A model generated the notes under the pieces. The model was not told the origin of the DNA. It saw only the letters and a program-made list of their open reading frames with translations, and ran no database searches. The translations under genes and the position numbers were made by a program. Below are positions 48,459 through 61,570 of a DNA stretch of 64,000 nucleotides, piece by piece. How positions within the stretch are numbered: position 1 is the first letter of the stretch; each line of letters starts with the position of its first letter. This DNA is from Lates calcarifer (Eukaryota > Chordata > Actinopteri > Centropomidae), in contig NC_066850.1 in assembly GCF_001640805.2 (NCBI RefSeq), forward strand, positions 16,427,036 to 16,491,035. Reading direction: 5' to 3'.

Positions 48459-51329
48459 GTGACAACACAAAATTAAGGCTGGTGCAGATACACTATCAGC
48501 CAATAGTCGAGCAGGGTGGGGATTATTCAGCAAGCTAAAGCAGGACATCCTGCAGCTGAGGGAGGAGTGTATGAATGAGCCAGAAATGGAGTCTGTTAGG
48601 AGTGACACGCAGGCTTCCAAACCACAGACACCAGAGACTAGACACTTGACACAGACACACACAATCACACTCCCTCTCATATTTGGTTTCTTGTTCACCT
48701 TTCCCCTTAAACCATAATCCATCTTCAACTGACTCCATGCACTGAGACAATGATGTCAAGACTATGTGCTTGTACACAAATGGAATCAATGGAATGTAAA
48801 CAAGACTTAAAGGTTTGCAATTGACTTCACAAAAGCAGCAATTACTCTGAGAAATGAGAAGGCGCAGAGCAAGATAGTAACTATGCCATGGTAAAAGCAA
48901 ATTACAACCATTGCACATCTCATCTGCAACACAACTTTGAAAATAGTTGCACAAAAGGAAACTACAAAAAAAAGATATTCCCATTTGTACGTAGGTTTAT
49001 ATTCATGGAGCTAAAATCACAAAGTAGCTTAGCTAAGTCCAAGCTATTGTCTCTTTAGTGTGATCTGCCAGAGACCAGCTCCTTTCTGTTGTATTCTCAT
49101 GCTCTTGAGGTTCCCTGAGTTAGTCAGTGGCTGTAAGGAGTGGTTATAGCCAGGAATAGTCCGACCAGAAAAGATGTACAAATTACCATGGGTTGGACAA
49201 GAACGACACAATGAAATAACACACTTGAAACTGTAATGTTTTCTCAAAGTGACATTCCAATAAATTGAGATTCTTATTTAAATGATCCAATATTGATTCT
49301 TAAAATTCTCATTCTAATTGGGAGATTGTGCCAATTATTCAGCCCTAGTGTCAGCCAGCCTGTCAACACACCTAAAGATCACCTCTTTTCACCAGGACTG
49401 GCACAAGTTCAGGCATCAAACCAAGGCCAGAACCACGCCAGAAATCCAAATGACCATCCAAAAAACATTATGCAACTGTGATGCAAATGTTTACTTTAAA
49501 CAATAACCCTTTGAACATGAGAGTATTACTGATTTGGGAATATCTGTGATGCAGCTACAGAAGCTCATTTTGAAATAGCTGATTTCACTGAAAGCTCAGA
49601 ATTGCATAATGTCTCATATCTCTTTGGCTGAAACTTGAGATAAGTTAGATGTTACTACACAAATCAGGGTTCCTGCCAAAATGAATATCAAAAAATGAAG
49701 GTTATCTCAACAACAAGGTATATTGTATCTATTTAATTCTAAACACAATTCCTCAGATAAAGTTCTTAAATGCTATTAGTTGGCACAAAAGCTCTAAGTT
49801 CACAGTGCCAGTCCAACAAATTGATAGTGCAGTGAAACTAAGCAGGTTACTGCAAGCACAGAGGTTCAAACATAAAGTTAGTGTAAGGGATGTTAGTGGT
49901 TTCCTAAAATTGAATCTTCTGTGAGTGCCACAGTAGGCTTTATACGGTTAATGCACACAAATCATTTTACTTCATACATAGAGCATTTCATTAGTCACAT
50001 AATTAGATTTATAGTGCAACACGTAAGACTTATTATCTGCTTTTCTCATACCTCTTTATCTGTCTCTGGGGTTTAACTATGTTGCTATAAAAACGTAAAT
50101 GTAATTAAATGTAACAATACCATTAATATCAGCAGTGCTATAAAGGAGTTATAAATTTTTGTGAAAATCATCACAATGTTCTCAAAGGACATCCATGACA
50201 AACATGGCTGATGATATGATATTGTTGACCAATTACAAGCAGTGGTGCTTTAGGGGAGGCACTCAACAAGCTTGTGAGAAAATCTCAAATATTTCAGGCA
50301 GCAACCATGCACATCCAGTGGTGATCAAAGCCAGGACATTATGTGGTCACTTTGTTCTCAAATGCTAACTTTGGCCTGGTTTCTAGAATATACATATCCC
50401 TGTCTTCTTTTAACATATGGAAGTGATACAGGTATAATGTACTGTGAGCTTGAAAAAGCTGTAAAATGTATATACATTATCTGGAATGTTCCTATTGGTA
50501 TACATGCAAATAAATACAACATGAATAAAATGTAAGATCTTAATCAGGAGCTCAGCTATTCAGATATGGACTGTTGCACTTAATGGGATTCATCACTGTA
50601 GCTGGAATTTGTCTTTGGCCGTTCAGAATGCTTGGATCAAACTACCCATTATTAAACCAAATTTTTTCCAGTTCCTGCAGAAATACTGCTGCGTGTCACT
50701 GGATTGATCCACTGTTTGTTACCAGAGCAGTGTGCTACCATACAAGGCAGGTTCTACTCTAATGACAACTCCATTAACACTGCAAAACTGAGGGAAATTA
50801 CATTTGTCCTGAATTTTAGCAAGGAAAAGGTATGTACTGTACAAGTAATGAGGTCTTATTCTGGTAAGTATCTGCAACAAACAGCAGCATTAACCTATGA
50901 TGGCCTGCAGGCCTCTGAATCCCAGAGCTAAAACCCAGCCTTCCCAGCTGATCTCCGAGGCAATGAAACTCCTGACAGTAAAAAAAACATGCATCATTTT
51001 ATACACCCACATTTTATAGAGCCTGTACTTTTGACATTTAGACATTAAGCAAAGCAGTTAGACCAATATGTCTGCTGATATTAGCATACTGCAGAAATAT
51101 CAGTATTGGTGTACATGTCAGCCAGTGAGTAATAAGAAATTGCAGCAAATAAATGAGAAACAAAGTTTGAGTTCGTTTGGAAACCATGTCATCATTGCAC
51201 AGTTTGTGTACTAGGGAGCACTAGCAAGTTGATTTTTCAACTGTAAACAACCTGCTCTTTATGTATCTTGGTCACAATTTTAAAACCACAGCAAACAAAT
51301 CCAAGGGATCTCTATTAAGACGGTTTTTG

Positions 51330-51660
51330 TTTTGCCTCATGATTGCCAGTGAAGTTGCAGGAAATATGGTCATAATCTTCCTCCTCTGTTCATGAGTTAT
51401 AGTGTTGAATAATAGTCTTTTTGCAGAGCATTGAGGTGTCACAGCGAGTTGACCTTTGACCTTATGGAATCAGTTTCATAATTAGTGCGTAAATTCATGT
51501 GCCAGATGTCATGAAAATCCCTGCAGGCATTCCTGAAATCATGTTCATGTGTACAATCATGTAATGGGATGGACGGGAGGTCACAGTGACACTGACCTCA
51601 CAGGGACAACCTGAAAACATGATGCCTCAGTCCACCACTGTCCCAGCGTGGAGGTATAAC
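51330..51660. repeat. Dispersed fish repeat (unclassified)
   Basis: Blocks such as GAGTTGACCTTTGACCTTAT, GGATGGACGGGAGGTCACAG, GACAACCTGAAAACATGATG and GCGTGGAGGTATAAC match a widespread fish repeat with the core GGACGGACAACCCGAAAACA. It lies in the SBF1 first intron. Recognised from memory. Confidence 0.5.
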
Positions 51661-54600
51661 AATGTGCTGGTCAGGGCATAAAAAATAGGGCAGGAATCTG
51701 ATGTTTTATGTAATCCAATTATTCAAGATAAAAACCTGTGGGCTTCCTGGAGTCTGAAATTAAATTTGAATTTGGTAAATAAAGTGGCAGTTCTGTACCT
51801 GGTACCTTGTGTGAATATAAGAAGCACACCCATGTCATGTCACCATGTATGGGCGGAAAAACAAAGGTGGCCCTGAGTGAAACTACAGTAGGTGTACAAC
51901 TACAGAATGACTGATGACAATGAAATAACAAAAGCTATGATGGAACTATTTACTTTAAACAAATACTACTTAATTGTTTGTAGATGATTCTGCAACATCA
52001 CACTGCAAGAGATAAGCTACATTTCAATGAGGTACTGTGCAATATCCCCATATGTACAGAATTGCTAAATACTGTGATTTTAAATTAAGGTCACAGGTCA
52101 ATTGTTTGAAGTGGATGATGGGAAGTCATTCACGTATCGGTATCAGAAAATGATACTGTATCACATAATGATAATGTGATAACATGTGATTACACTGGTC
52201 AATGCATTCTTTTTTGTATCAAGTCGGTTATTACCTCTCATGTCTGATAGGTTTGAAGGGGCCTGCCTAAATATGGTCCCTGCAATACAAGACAGCAACT
52301 TGCAAACTGAAGTCTGAAAAACATCCACCCAAAACTAATTGTGCTTGTCCAGATAAGTACTGAACAACTCAGTTAACCATGGAAGTGTGACTCTGTACTT
52401 CCTGAAACGTCACAATCTCAAGCATGAATAAATGCATGAAATGTTTTTGTTTTCTATGCGTTTTTCTGCACGCTGGTGTTCTAATGCAGGAACACCAGCG
52501 TTACATTTACATTTAGAGGCTGTACCATAGTGACAGCAGCTGAAATTTCATTTGATAAGGGTCTCCTCCATCATACCTATTGCTTTCCAGTCAGATCCAG
52601 CTGAATAACTTGTCACCACACACACTGTGCAACACACAGTATAATTATACTTTATGATCGTGATTTTACTTTCAACTGTCAAATGCTGCTGCAGGTTGGA
52701 ATTTGTTTTTACTTGTTTCATTCAACAAATCCAATACCTTACATTAATCTATTATTTTCTCCTCTAACTGTGGTATGATCTAAAGAAGTCACACAAAAAA
52801 TCATTAAACACAATTTAACTTGGACTACCTGCTGCTGCAGTTTATCTTAGATGCCAAAAGTGCAGAAAGATGAGTTCCTCTTACCATAAAAACTAATAAC
52901 AATTAAAGTCAAGTAATTACCTTTTAACCACAATCACACAGCCCAGGATAAATGCAAGAAAAGGATTTGGCAAAAGTTCACACTGGGAGTGTGTGAGCAG
53001 GAAGTGAAAAAAAACTCAGAGCTCAGCAAAGAGTGCTGCTGTTTAGAAAGTAGTGAGCAGTTTGCAGGCATGACTGCATATCAGTGCTGCTGCTGATGTA
53101 AGACAGCAGTTTCCAAAGGCTCACTATGGGTCTGCGGTGTGAGAGGAATGTGAACCGAGTGAAGTGGCCTTTAAGGGATGTGACATCCAGCTATCAGCCA
53201 GAACTGTTGTGTAACAGCAGCAGGTTGGTGACTGGGAGGCTGTCATCAATTTCCTTTACAGGCTTTTCCTAATGTGCCAGGTACTGATCATCCTCTTACT
53301 GGTTTAGATGATTTCCTCCTTCAGTATAAATCCTTGAATCTAAAACTCAAGATATATGGACTTTAAATCACTGTATCTTGTATTTATTTCTCTTACTGGT
53401 AGTAAGTAATGCGTTACTACCATCAGAAGGTGACAGTGGTGCACCTTAAAGCCATTAAACAAGAAGAGAAGTGGAGGAAAGAGTAACTACCAGGCGCTGG
53501 TAAAAACATGCGTGGCGATGTGAGATGAGATGCTACTACACAAACGAGAGAAACATACAAAGCCAAAAAAACTACATCCGTCAAAACACTCTGTGTGGAC
53601 CGAAAAAACAAACAAAATATTTTAAACAATATCAACACAAGAAAGTATTCACAAGCAACACTGACTGAAGGAACTACAAATATAACACTCTATATCGTCA
53701 AACTTTGCCACTTTAGCACCTCTGACAGGTCTTAAATCAAAACACTTATAAGTGTTGTAAGGCTGCTGCACTCTGGGGCCCCGGGTTTCTGTTATTTCAT
53801 CCACACTGTGAATTTGAAGAGGTGCAACTGCAGCTGTGTCTTCATAGTGTAAGCAACACAATCAGCAAGTCACAATTACTACATTCAGTTCCTACAGTGC
53901 TGACCAGCCAGAGACTCTGTCAACGGGACTATGAACAGGCTTTTCTTCCACTGATGAACTCTCAAAGCAGCAACCATAAACAGCCAAATAGAGCTTCCAT
54001 GCATCCTGGTGTGCCAAGCAAAAGGTTGCTTGGTTTTAAAAAGTGGAGTATATGCATAAGAAACTGTGAATCATTTTTTAGCTAAATCAGCTAAGTCATT
54101 AACTATTATTACACTCCAATTCTGAATCACCTATTTTCTAATGTTTCTAGAATTCAACTTAAGTTTTAATAACATGGAGAAAAAAATGTCACAAACATAC
54201 TAGTTAGCAACCATTAGCACAAGCATAGCTTAACTGTCACTATTAACCTGGATATGTTGACACATATTATAATAAATACACCTGTCTAATTTCAAAAACT
54301 CAAATTTGTATTAATTCTGACACATTTGGTAAAAAACATGTCATCATATAAGTGATTTTTATTCTCACATTTAATTCCAACTCTTCAGTATCAAGTCATC
54401 TTAGCTATGGCATATCACTTGAGCAAAACAAGCAAAACCAAAAATATATTAAAGGAAAAGAGAGCTATTTGTTATTAATGATGAGCCAAAAAATTGTAGG
54501 TTTCTTTTTTGGGGGAAAAATCTATCTTGCTGCAGACTAATACCACAGATATAAGCAGAGCCTCAGGCCAACCACAATCAACCAGTACAGAGCAATCTAT

Positions 54601-55007
54601 CAACCAGGGCTCACAGTCTGAAGCAGGCTGCTTCTTAGAAATAAAACACATACTTAGATAACTTAGCTAAATAAAAGTTAAGAAAACAAGGGCTTAATAT
54701 CATGAAAGGTGGGAGCAAGGGAGGCAATGTGGGTCATACATAGTGGCTGTGTGTCTGTATGTGTGCATGTGTGGCTGGCGACGACTCCTCACCCAGATGA
54801 CTACTAGCAGTGATAATCTCTGACACAGGATGGAAGAAAACAGACTGGTCATGTGATCACTGGATGATGACATTCAGAGTTGAAATGAGTGTGCAGCGCT
54901 GTGTGATTGTATGTGTGTGTATGTACATGTCTTTCTATGAGTGCCTGGAAAAATCTTGGACATTTTGGCACTGCGAGTTGGCCTGTTCTCACAACTTCAG
55001 AGTTTGA

Positions 55008-55158
55008 AGGTTAGGATTTGGTTTTAAGGTTCAGGTTAAATTAAATTTGGGTTAGGCTTAGGCTTAGGTATTTATTTGTGATAGTTAAGGTTGGGGTAAG
55101 GAGCTACAGACTGCATTATGCCAATGAGTGTCCGCACAACTATACTAAGACCAACAAA

Positions 55159-55160
<2 letters not shown>
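55008..55160. repeat. Degenerate TTAGG-type repeat with flanking fish-repeat motif
   Basis: A run of GGTTAGGATTTGG, TTAAGGTTCAGG, GGGTTAGGCTTAGGCTTAGG and GTTAAGGTTGGGG is followed by ATGCCAATGAGTGTCC and ACTATACTAAGACCAACAAA, then a GT run (55160-55192). This arrangement is a known kind of dispersed fish repeat rather than telomere sequence. Confidence 0.5.
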
Positions 55161-55193
<33 letters not shown>

Positions 55194-57898
55194 CATGCTC
55201 TTGGTGCTGAACCAGGCCACAGCTTCTCGTTCGCAGGCTTCCAAACCACAGTGACACGACATCAGGCAGTTTCCACGGCGACTGCAGCAGTCAGGACAAA
55301 AGAGCTCAGAGCTTTGGGTGTTTTCATGCACGTTTGTGTGCGCAGATTTGCAGCAACGTACAAGATTAGGTTTAAAGTCTGTTTTAAAGTAAGATCACTC
55401 ATGCTTCATGTGTTCAGATTGAAGGTCCACTTAAAACTAAAAAACAACCTCTTGCTGATGTATTGTTGTGCTGCAATTACACATTATCTGCTGCCACCAG
55501 TTCACTACTTTTCACAACAACACTCTCTGCACTGTGTTTAGATAACATCCGACATTTATAGAGCTGGAGCCTGTGGCTAAAAACATACAAAACTATGACG
55601 TCATTATATTCAGGCTTTACACCACACCCCCTGACACCCTCACACCCACACCCTCTCTGCTGTCCACCCATCTTGCTATTACACACACATTCATTTACAC
55701 AAATACATGCACACTCAGTTGTGCACTTTTTGATACACACACGCGCAGGACAGTCTTGTTGAGCAATATGAACTAGTGTGAGTCACTCTCTGATTAAAAG
55801 CAGTACTGCAGCTACAGGCTAAGGTGGGGGTTTCATGTCACCAAACTCCACAGATCAGCACAGCACATCAATAAGTAACACTTGACATTTGGAGCTGTAT
55901 GAATTTGGTGTGAGATAGCGACAATGATGGTAATCCTACATAAATAAATGAGCCAATTCATGTTCAAAACGAACTGAGTGAGCAAAACTGCCATTTAGGA
56001 ACCAAATAGAGGGTGAAAACAAGCTCCATCTGGCAACCGCCATCACCCTGGAGACAATGTGGGGCATTTTCTTTGCGCAAAAGCTCTTCAGTAAACTCAC
56101 ATCCTTCCTGCAAAGTGAAACCCCCACCCCCACCCCATTCGCCTGAACCCCCAAAACAAAAACGAAAGGCTTTTCAGGAGAGGAAATGGCCTCAGACTGG
56201 AGCACAGCAGCCACAGTGACTAAGATTATTCTAGTGTTGGGGAGTAGGTTGCTTCAGATTTAACTTTTATCGAAATGTCACAGACAGACAGATAAGGAAC
56301 ATGAATTCTTTTCATTCCTCATTTCGCCTCAGCAGCTATGGGTGGCTGTCTTTAAGTGTCCTCAGCAGCAGTTTAAGGCAGACTCAACAGAGTGGGGAGA
56401 CCTGCCAATGCTCACGGAACACAGGTCATCTACTTTCCAGTCACTCTGAGCAGTGTTTCTGAATCAAGTACGTCCAGGATTAAACTTCTACTTAACACCA
56501 ACAGAAAATAAGAATAGCATGAATTTAACCACTATCACTGAGCCAGTGTCTGCAATAACATTTCCTAGTACAAAAGTGTAGGCAACCAAAATAATTATTA
56601 TTGTTGAAATATGTCATAAGACAAAGCAAAGCACCCAATCGCAACAGCATTTAAAATGGCAACATTTTATGGAAATTAATTCATTTCATCAGAATCACAC
56701 CAGATCAGTATATTCACTTGTGGGGACAAAGTACATTTTCAAGGTGTTCAACTTTGGTGAACTCTGATGAAGAAATCCATGCTATTAACCAATACAAAAT
56801 TGTTTTGACAGTTCTGACATTTAAAGGGAACAGAGAGCCGGGGAGTCCAAAATACAGGAAGCAATCATAACTTATTAGCTGTGTCTGCCCGTCCACTTTC
56901 ATCCTACTTCCTCTCTACAGCAGTTATGAGACAGGAGTCCATGGTATAAAAACATCCTTTGAATAAACGGTGGGAATTTGATGGCCCATCAGCAACAGGG
57001 CTAACAGCTTGCTACCTGTCAGTTAACAAGCTTACTGAGAGCTTTTGAATGAAATTGTGTACAAGCCAGGTCATCCCGTTCTAATGTGAACCAGTCTTAA
57101 GGGTGTGGGGTTTGACACAGATTTTGTGTAAAGTTTTATAGGTATTAGGTCAGGAGGGTGCTTGTGACTCTTAGAACCATTGTTTTGCATTGATATGATC
57201 AGCTATCAGTGAGTGTAGCAAGACCAAACACTGCAAAATATTCAAATTATGTCACCTCGTAAAGTCAACCGTCACCTTGTAAAGTTAACTGTCAGGGTGA
57301 GGAAGAATCCTAGCAGGTTCAGTACTACTGCACCAGTACATTACGAGCCTTAATTGTGAGGTAACACCAGGACAGCTGATTCAACAACAGTGACAAGACT
57401 TCTAACACATGAAGAGATCACCCTCTGCTAGTTGGTGGTCACTGGCCAACCCCAAGCAGCCACAGGAGTCACAATGAACAACACAGTGAATACAGGGGCT
57501 GACAGTCCTAACTAACCACAAGCTCAGCTCAGTTTCAGTCTGTAACAGACCAAACACAGTTTACTCCTCACTCCTCTCTTTACAGAAGACAGCATAAAAT
57601 ATGTCTGATTCATGTGTATGTAGGAATCATTAGGGTCCATTAATACAATGAGCACAGCAGCAATATCTCAGTGACATTCAGTGCATTTTGGTAAGCAATG
57701 AAAGTGTAGCATCCATAAAAAATTATTAAACCAATCTTTTGCTGAAATATATGTTGCTTGTGTAAAATGTAAGAAAATAAGGTTAAGAAGAGGTCAGGGA
57801 ACATTTGTGAGTCGTCTCATACCAAGTATGTAGGTTGGCCAATGTGCAAAGAGTGTTAAGCTGTCAAAATCTGCCACTGAGGCTGATGTGACCTCTAG

Positions 57899-58497
57899 GT
57901 AGGGGTGGGTGATCTGACAATTTTATATCGTGATCAATGAATCAAAAAGATTTCAAGTGAATCATAGAGACTGTGACTGAGACTTTTATGACATTTATAC
58001 TCGGCCTGCCCTAATAACATGGATCCACGCTGCATTCACAAACATGATGATGGCTGTGCCGATTGGTCAAATTATATCACAAACTTTGTTGAGCAACAAT
58101 CAGCAACTCTAGAGGTAACATGACAAATCTACTCAACCACCTTAAAAGGAAGCATCCAAAGAGTGTTTCTCTCTGGTCAGGTGCAACCCCACTCATTGGT
58201 ATCTCACAAGTCCAAAACATAAACCACTATCACTGATTGATGCATTAGAGCAAAAAATATGACAAACAATGGAAACATACGTGGTGGAAATAATGAAAAA
58301 TATGGAAAATGAGAAACACTTCAGATGCATGGTATGATCTGCCAGTATTTTAATGCAATATTGTGTTTTAAATGGTGCAAAGATACTCTCAACAGGACAT
58401 TAAAAAATTTGGAAGGAAGATCACAATTTAGATCATGGATTGTGACTGCATGATTGTGGCGTGATATGAATTTTTGTGAAGATCGGCCACTGCTATA
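57899..58497 (+). mobile_element. hAT-like element with BED zinc-finger remnant, internally deleted
   Basis: The left end TAGGGGTGGGTGATCT and the inverted right end TAGCAGTGGCCGATCT agree at 12 of 16 positions. Inside, near 58117-58165, one frame reads TNLLNHLKRKHPKS, the C-terminal half of a BED zinc finger such as those in hAT transposases. The catalytic part is absent. Target-site duplications are not clear. It lies in the long first intron of SBF1. Confidence 0.55.
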
Positions 58498-59383
58498 GCC
58501 AAGACCAACAAGATCAGAGTGACACAAATTGAGGGCAGTATCTAGGACTCATCAGTAGATGACCATCACATGATGATGAAGGCACATGGCCTGTATACTG
58601 GCATGATGCTGTCATGGATGATGCCTTGTCTTGTGGCTTTAAAAGAGCTTTGAGTGAACAAAAGGATAAAGAGGATGCCAACATGGTGAGGAAATATTTA
58701 TTGTAAGTGAAATGATTCATCATTCATTTGTGCCAGCAGCATAAGGATGCCAGAAATACTGGCATCATCAATACTACTGATTACACTGTAGTTGTAACAA
58801 AGAGATAGCTTTTACCTAAAAGAGCTGATGAGGATTAAGAGGACAATAACAGTAAACAGAGGGATACGGCTGTATTCATAAAATTGGTAACCCACTACAG
58901 ACACAATGAAATGCAGGAAATATGCTATTACTGCAAGCAGTTTCTCAAGAGCAAGATGCAAAAAAGACTTCCGTGTGCTACCCCAGAAAACTGCTACAGG
59001 AAACATGATAGCTGTGGGCTAAAGAACTCAATCACAATTTATCTGCTGGCATGCAAACCTCTGCCTTTACTCAGCAATACACTGTATCCCTCTAATCATT
59101 TCAACCAAACACTCTTCTTTTCTCTTATATCTGCTTTCTTGTGTCAGATTGATTTCAGGTGCAAATTAACTTCTATACCTTCCTCTTTTACCACAGCATT
59201 AATCACCCACACACAGCCCGGAAATTACATCTTGTTTCATGGGAAACCAATAGCCAAAAAACAGACATGTGCATGTCTCATAACAGGAACCAGACAGAGT
59301 GACAGTAAAACAATGTAGACAGATAGTAAGGTTTGAGATGAATCTGTAGCCAGCTAATTTTTTTATTTTTCTGGTAATGAGAA

Positions 59384-59875
59384 GTAATACTGGGTAGGGC
59401 CTCCTTTTCTTTTTGCCTCAATTGTTCAAAGTCATGGATTCCACAAGATGTTAGAAACATTCCCTTCTGGTCCATGTCAACATGATTGCATCACATCATT
59501 TCTGCAGATTTGTCAGAGCCTGTGTCCATAGCAGCCTCAGCCTTTCTGCTCTTTGCGGACAAGAGTGGAACCTGACATGGTCTGCTTCTGTTGTCGTACC
59601 ATCCGCCTCAAGGTTCAACGTGTTGTGCATTCTGCAATGCTTTTCTGCTCACCACAGTTGTAAGTGGTGGTTACTGTAGCCTTTAGGTCAACTTCAACCA
59701 GTCTGGCCATTCTCCTATGACCTCTCTCCTCAAAAAAGTGTTTCTGTCAACAAAATGACAGCTCACTGGATGTTTTTTGCTTTTCTCACTATAAGATCTG
59801 AAGACTGTTGCACATGAAAATCACAGAAGATTTTCAGATATATTCAGTCTGTCTGGCACCAACAATTGTGTGTGC
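59384..59875 (-). pseudogene. Tc1-like transposase relic, copy 2
   Basis: Same family and orientation as the relic at 10381-10805. Shared blocks include TAGGGCCTCC, TTTCTGCAGATTTGTCAG, AAGTGGAACC or GAGTGGAACC, and CCTATGACCTCTCTC. On the minus strand, MARLV near 59710 and TLRRMV near 59615 match N-terminal parts of a Tc1-type transposase, and GARQTEYI near 59850 sits at the expected helix-turn-helix start. This copy keeps more of the N-terminal half than copy 1 and lacks the middle. It has many stops and is dead. Confidence 0.65.
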
Positions 59876-61077
59876 CCCCTGCTTCACAGACATGGAAATT
59901 ACACTGCCATCACCAAAGTGTCGTCCTTGCTCAGCCACCATTTTTGCCTTTTTCTTCATAACCAACATACCACTGGGGGTGAGAAGTGTCCAGCATTTCA
60001 CACTCAACTTTTTGGCCATATTGAATACACCAATCGGCTACAGAGCTTGTTTGTCAAAATCTAAGTCTACAGATTCACATTTGTACAATCAAGCAAAACC
60101 TGCTTACAGCATGATATCATTTTTGGTCTTATCTCCCACTCTTAGCAGTTGACAACCAGGACTGTACAACAAATCCAAAGCCATGGGCTTCAACAATAAT
60201 CTAAATAACCTTTAAATTACACAGACCTATTTCTTGGGGATGGGGAGGGCAGCAAAGATATGCCATAAAGACAGTGCAGTGGCATAAACATCAAGCCAGG
60301 TCTGGACTAATAACAGACCTTTAATCTCCGTATTCAACCCAATCACAGGCTACATATAAGATTAGAGTCAGCACAGCGGATTTCCTTTTTTTTTTTTTAA
60401 TGAAAGACAGATTTGACTTAGAGGCCATCTTTATAAAGATGAGACTTCATTGTCTACCACCAGTCACTCACCCAGTATTTCAGATGCATTTATTTATCCA
60501 TCACAGTGAGAATCAGAGAATCAGCCAAATTATGATTAGACTAAAATAAACATCAAGCTGATTTCAACTCTTTCAAGCAAGACTATGTATCACACAGAGT
60601 TTCCTTGTGATGATATAACAGAGATAAAGGAAAGATTTTTAAGATATAACTTGAAGGAGAAATAAGCATAAAAACATAATTTTAAGTTAAATAAAAAAAA
60701 ACACAAATAACATTTGTTCTCTAAGGAATGAGAAAAGAGGGGAATAATATTACATGTGCAGGTGCTTGTTGCATCCATATACAGTCTGTGTCCTCTCCTA
60801 AGAGTTAGCATGGCACAAACAGAGTGTTGTAGTGATCACAGAGGCCAACCAACTCTGCTAATCCTAACAACCCCCCAACTTCAAATCAAAACGGTTCCGG
60901 ACACGCTGGAATCACCCCTTGGGGGATTTGAACATTTGCTCCCTTGAGCACCTTTAGGCTAACTGAGAGCAGCAGTGACTCAGCCTTTGTCCTGAGTGGG
61001 GACAGAGAAATTCTCTGAATTCCAGGGAAACCATCAAAGCACTAAGAAGGAGGGCATCCCTGACAACCGCCAGTCCA

Positions 61078-61128
61078 CCCTCCAACTCCAACTCCAACTC
61101 CAACCCCAACCCCACCCCCACCCCCATC
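61078..61128. repeat. CCAACT/CCAACC hexamer tandem repeat
   Basis: About eight hexamer units drifting from CCAACT through CCAACC to CACCCC. SBF1 first intron, non-coding. Confidence 0.85.
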
Positions 61129-61524
61129 TCATACACACAAACATGTTTACATTAATATTGTATTTATGGATGTATATAGATTGACACCTTTGCTGAAGAC
61201 CGCCTTGAGAACAGGAAATATGATTTTAATTGCAATAATTCTTTAATGTGCACGCTGACTACTTGAACTGTGTTTCTCGCAATCTAAATCTGGGGCATAA
61301 GACTGAAACACTTGTTGCCCCCCCATGGTGCAGATCACATTTACAACAGAGACACAGACACACACAAATGAAAAGTGGACCAACACAGCTTCAGATTACA
61401 GTTTGCCTATATAGTATCTGACAGATGAGGAAGTGTCTGCTGACAGAAGTGGTCTACATGCCCCGTTTGTGTAAAAAAGCATGTGTGTAGAGGCATGTGT
61501 GTGCATCCCTACCCCCAGCACGCA

Positions 61525-61565
<41 letters not shown>

Positions 61566-61570
61566 ACACA
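61525..61570. repeat. (CA)n microsatellite with a CAGACA-type tract downstream
   Basis: CA run, with a second CAGA/CACA-rich tract at 61690-61747. Other dinucleotide runs in the window lie at 7593-7616, 17241-17280, 23683-23702, 30532-30552, 39036-39054, 41947-41970, 48430-48457 and 55160-55192. Confidence 0.9.

Noticed and set aside
49318..49506. Several 60- to 90-residue frames in the SBF1 first intron on both strands
   Set aside because: Length is as expected by chance in AT-rich DNA, there is no family resemblance and no splice context.
55008..55110. TTAGG-rich stretch as an interstitial telomere
   Set aside because: Units are irregular and lie in a context typical of a dispersed fish repeat.
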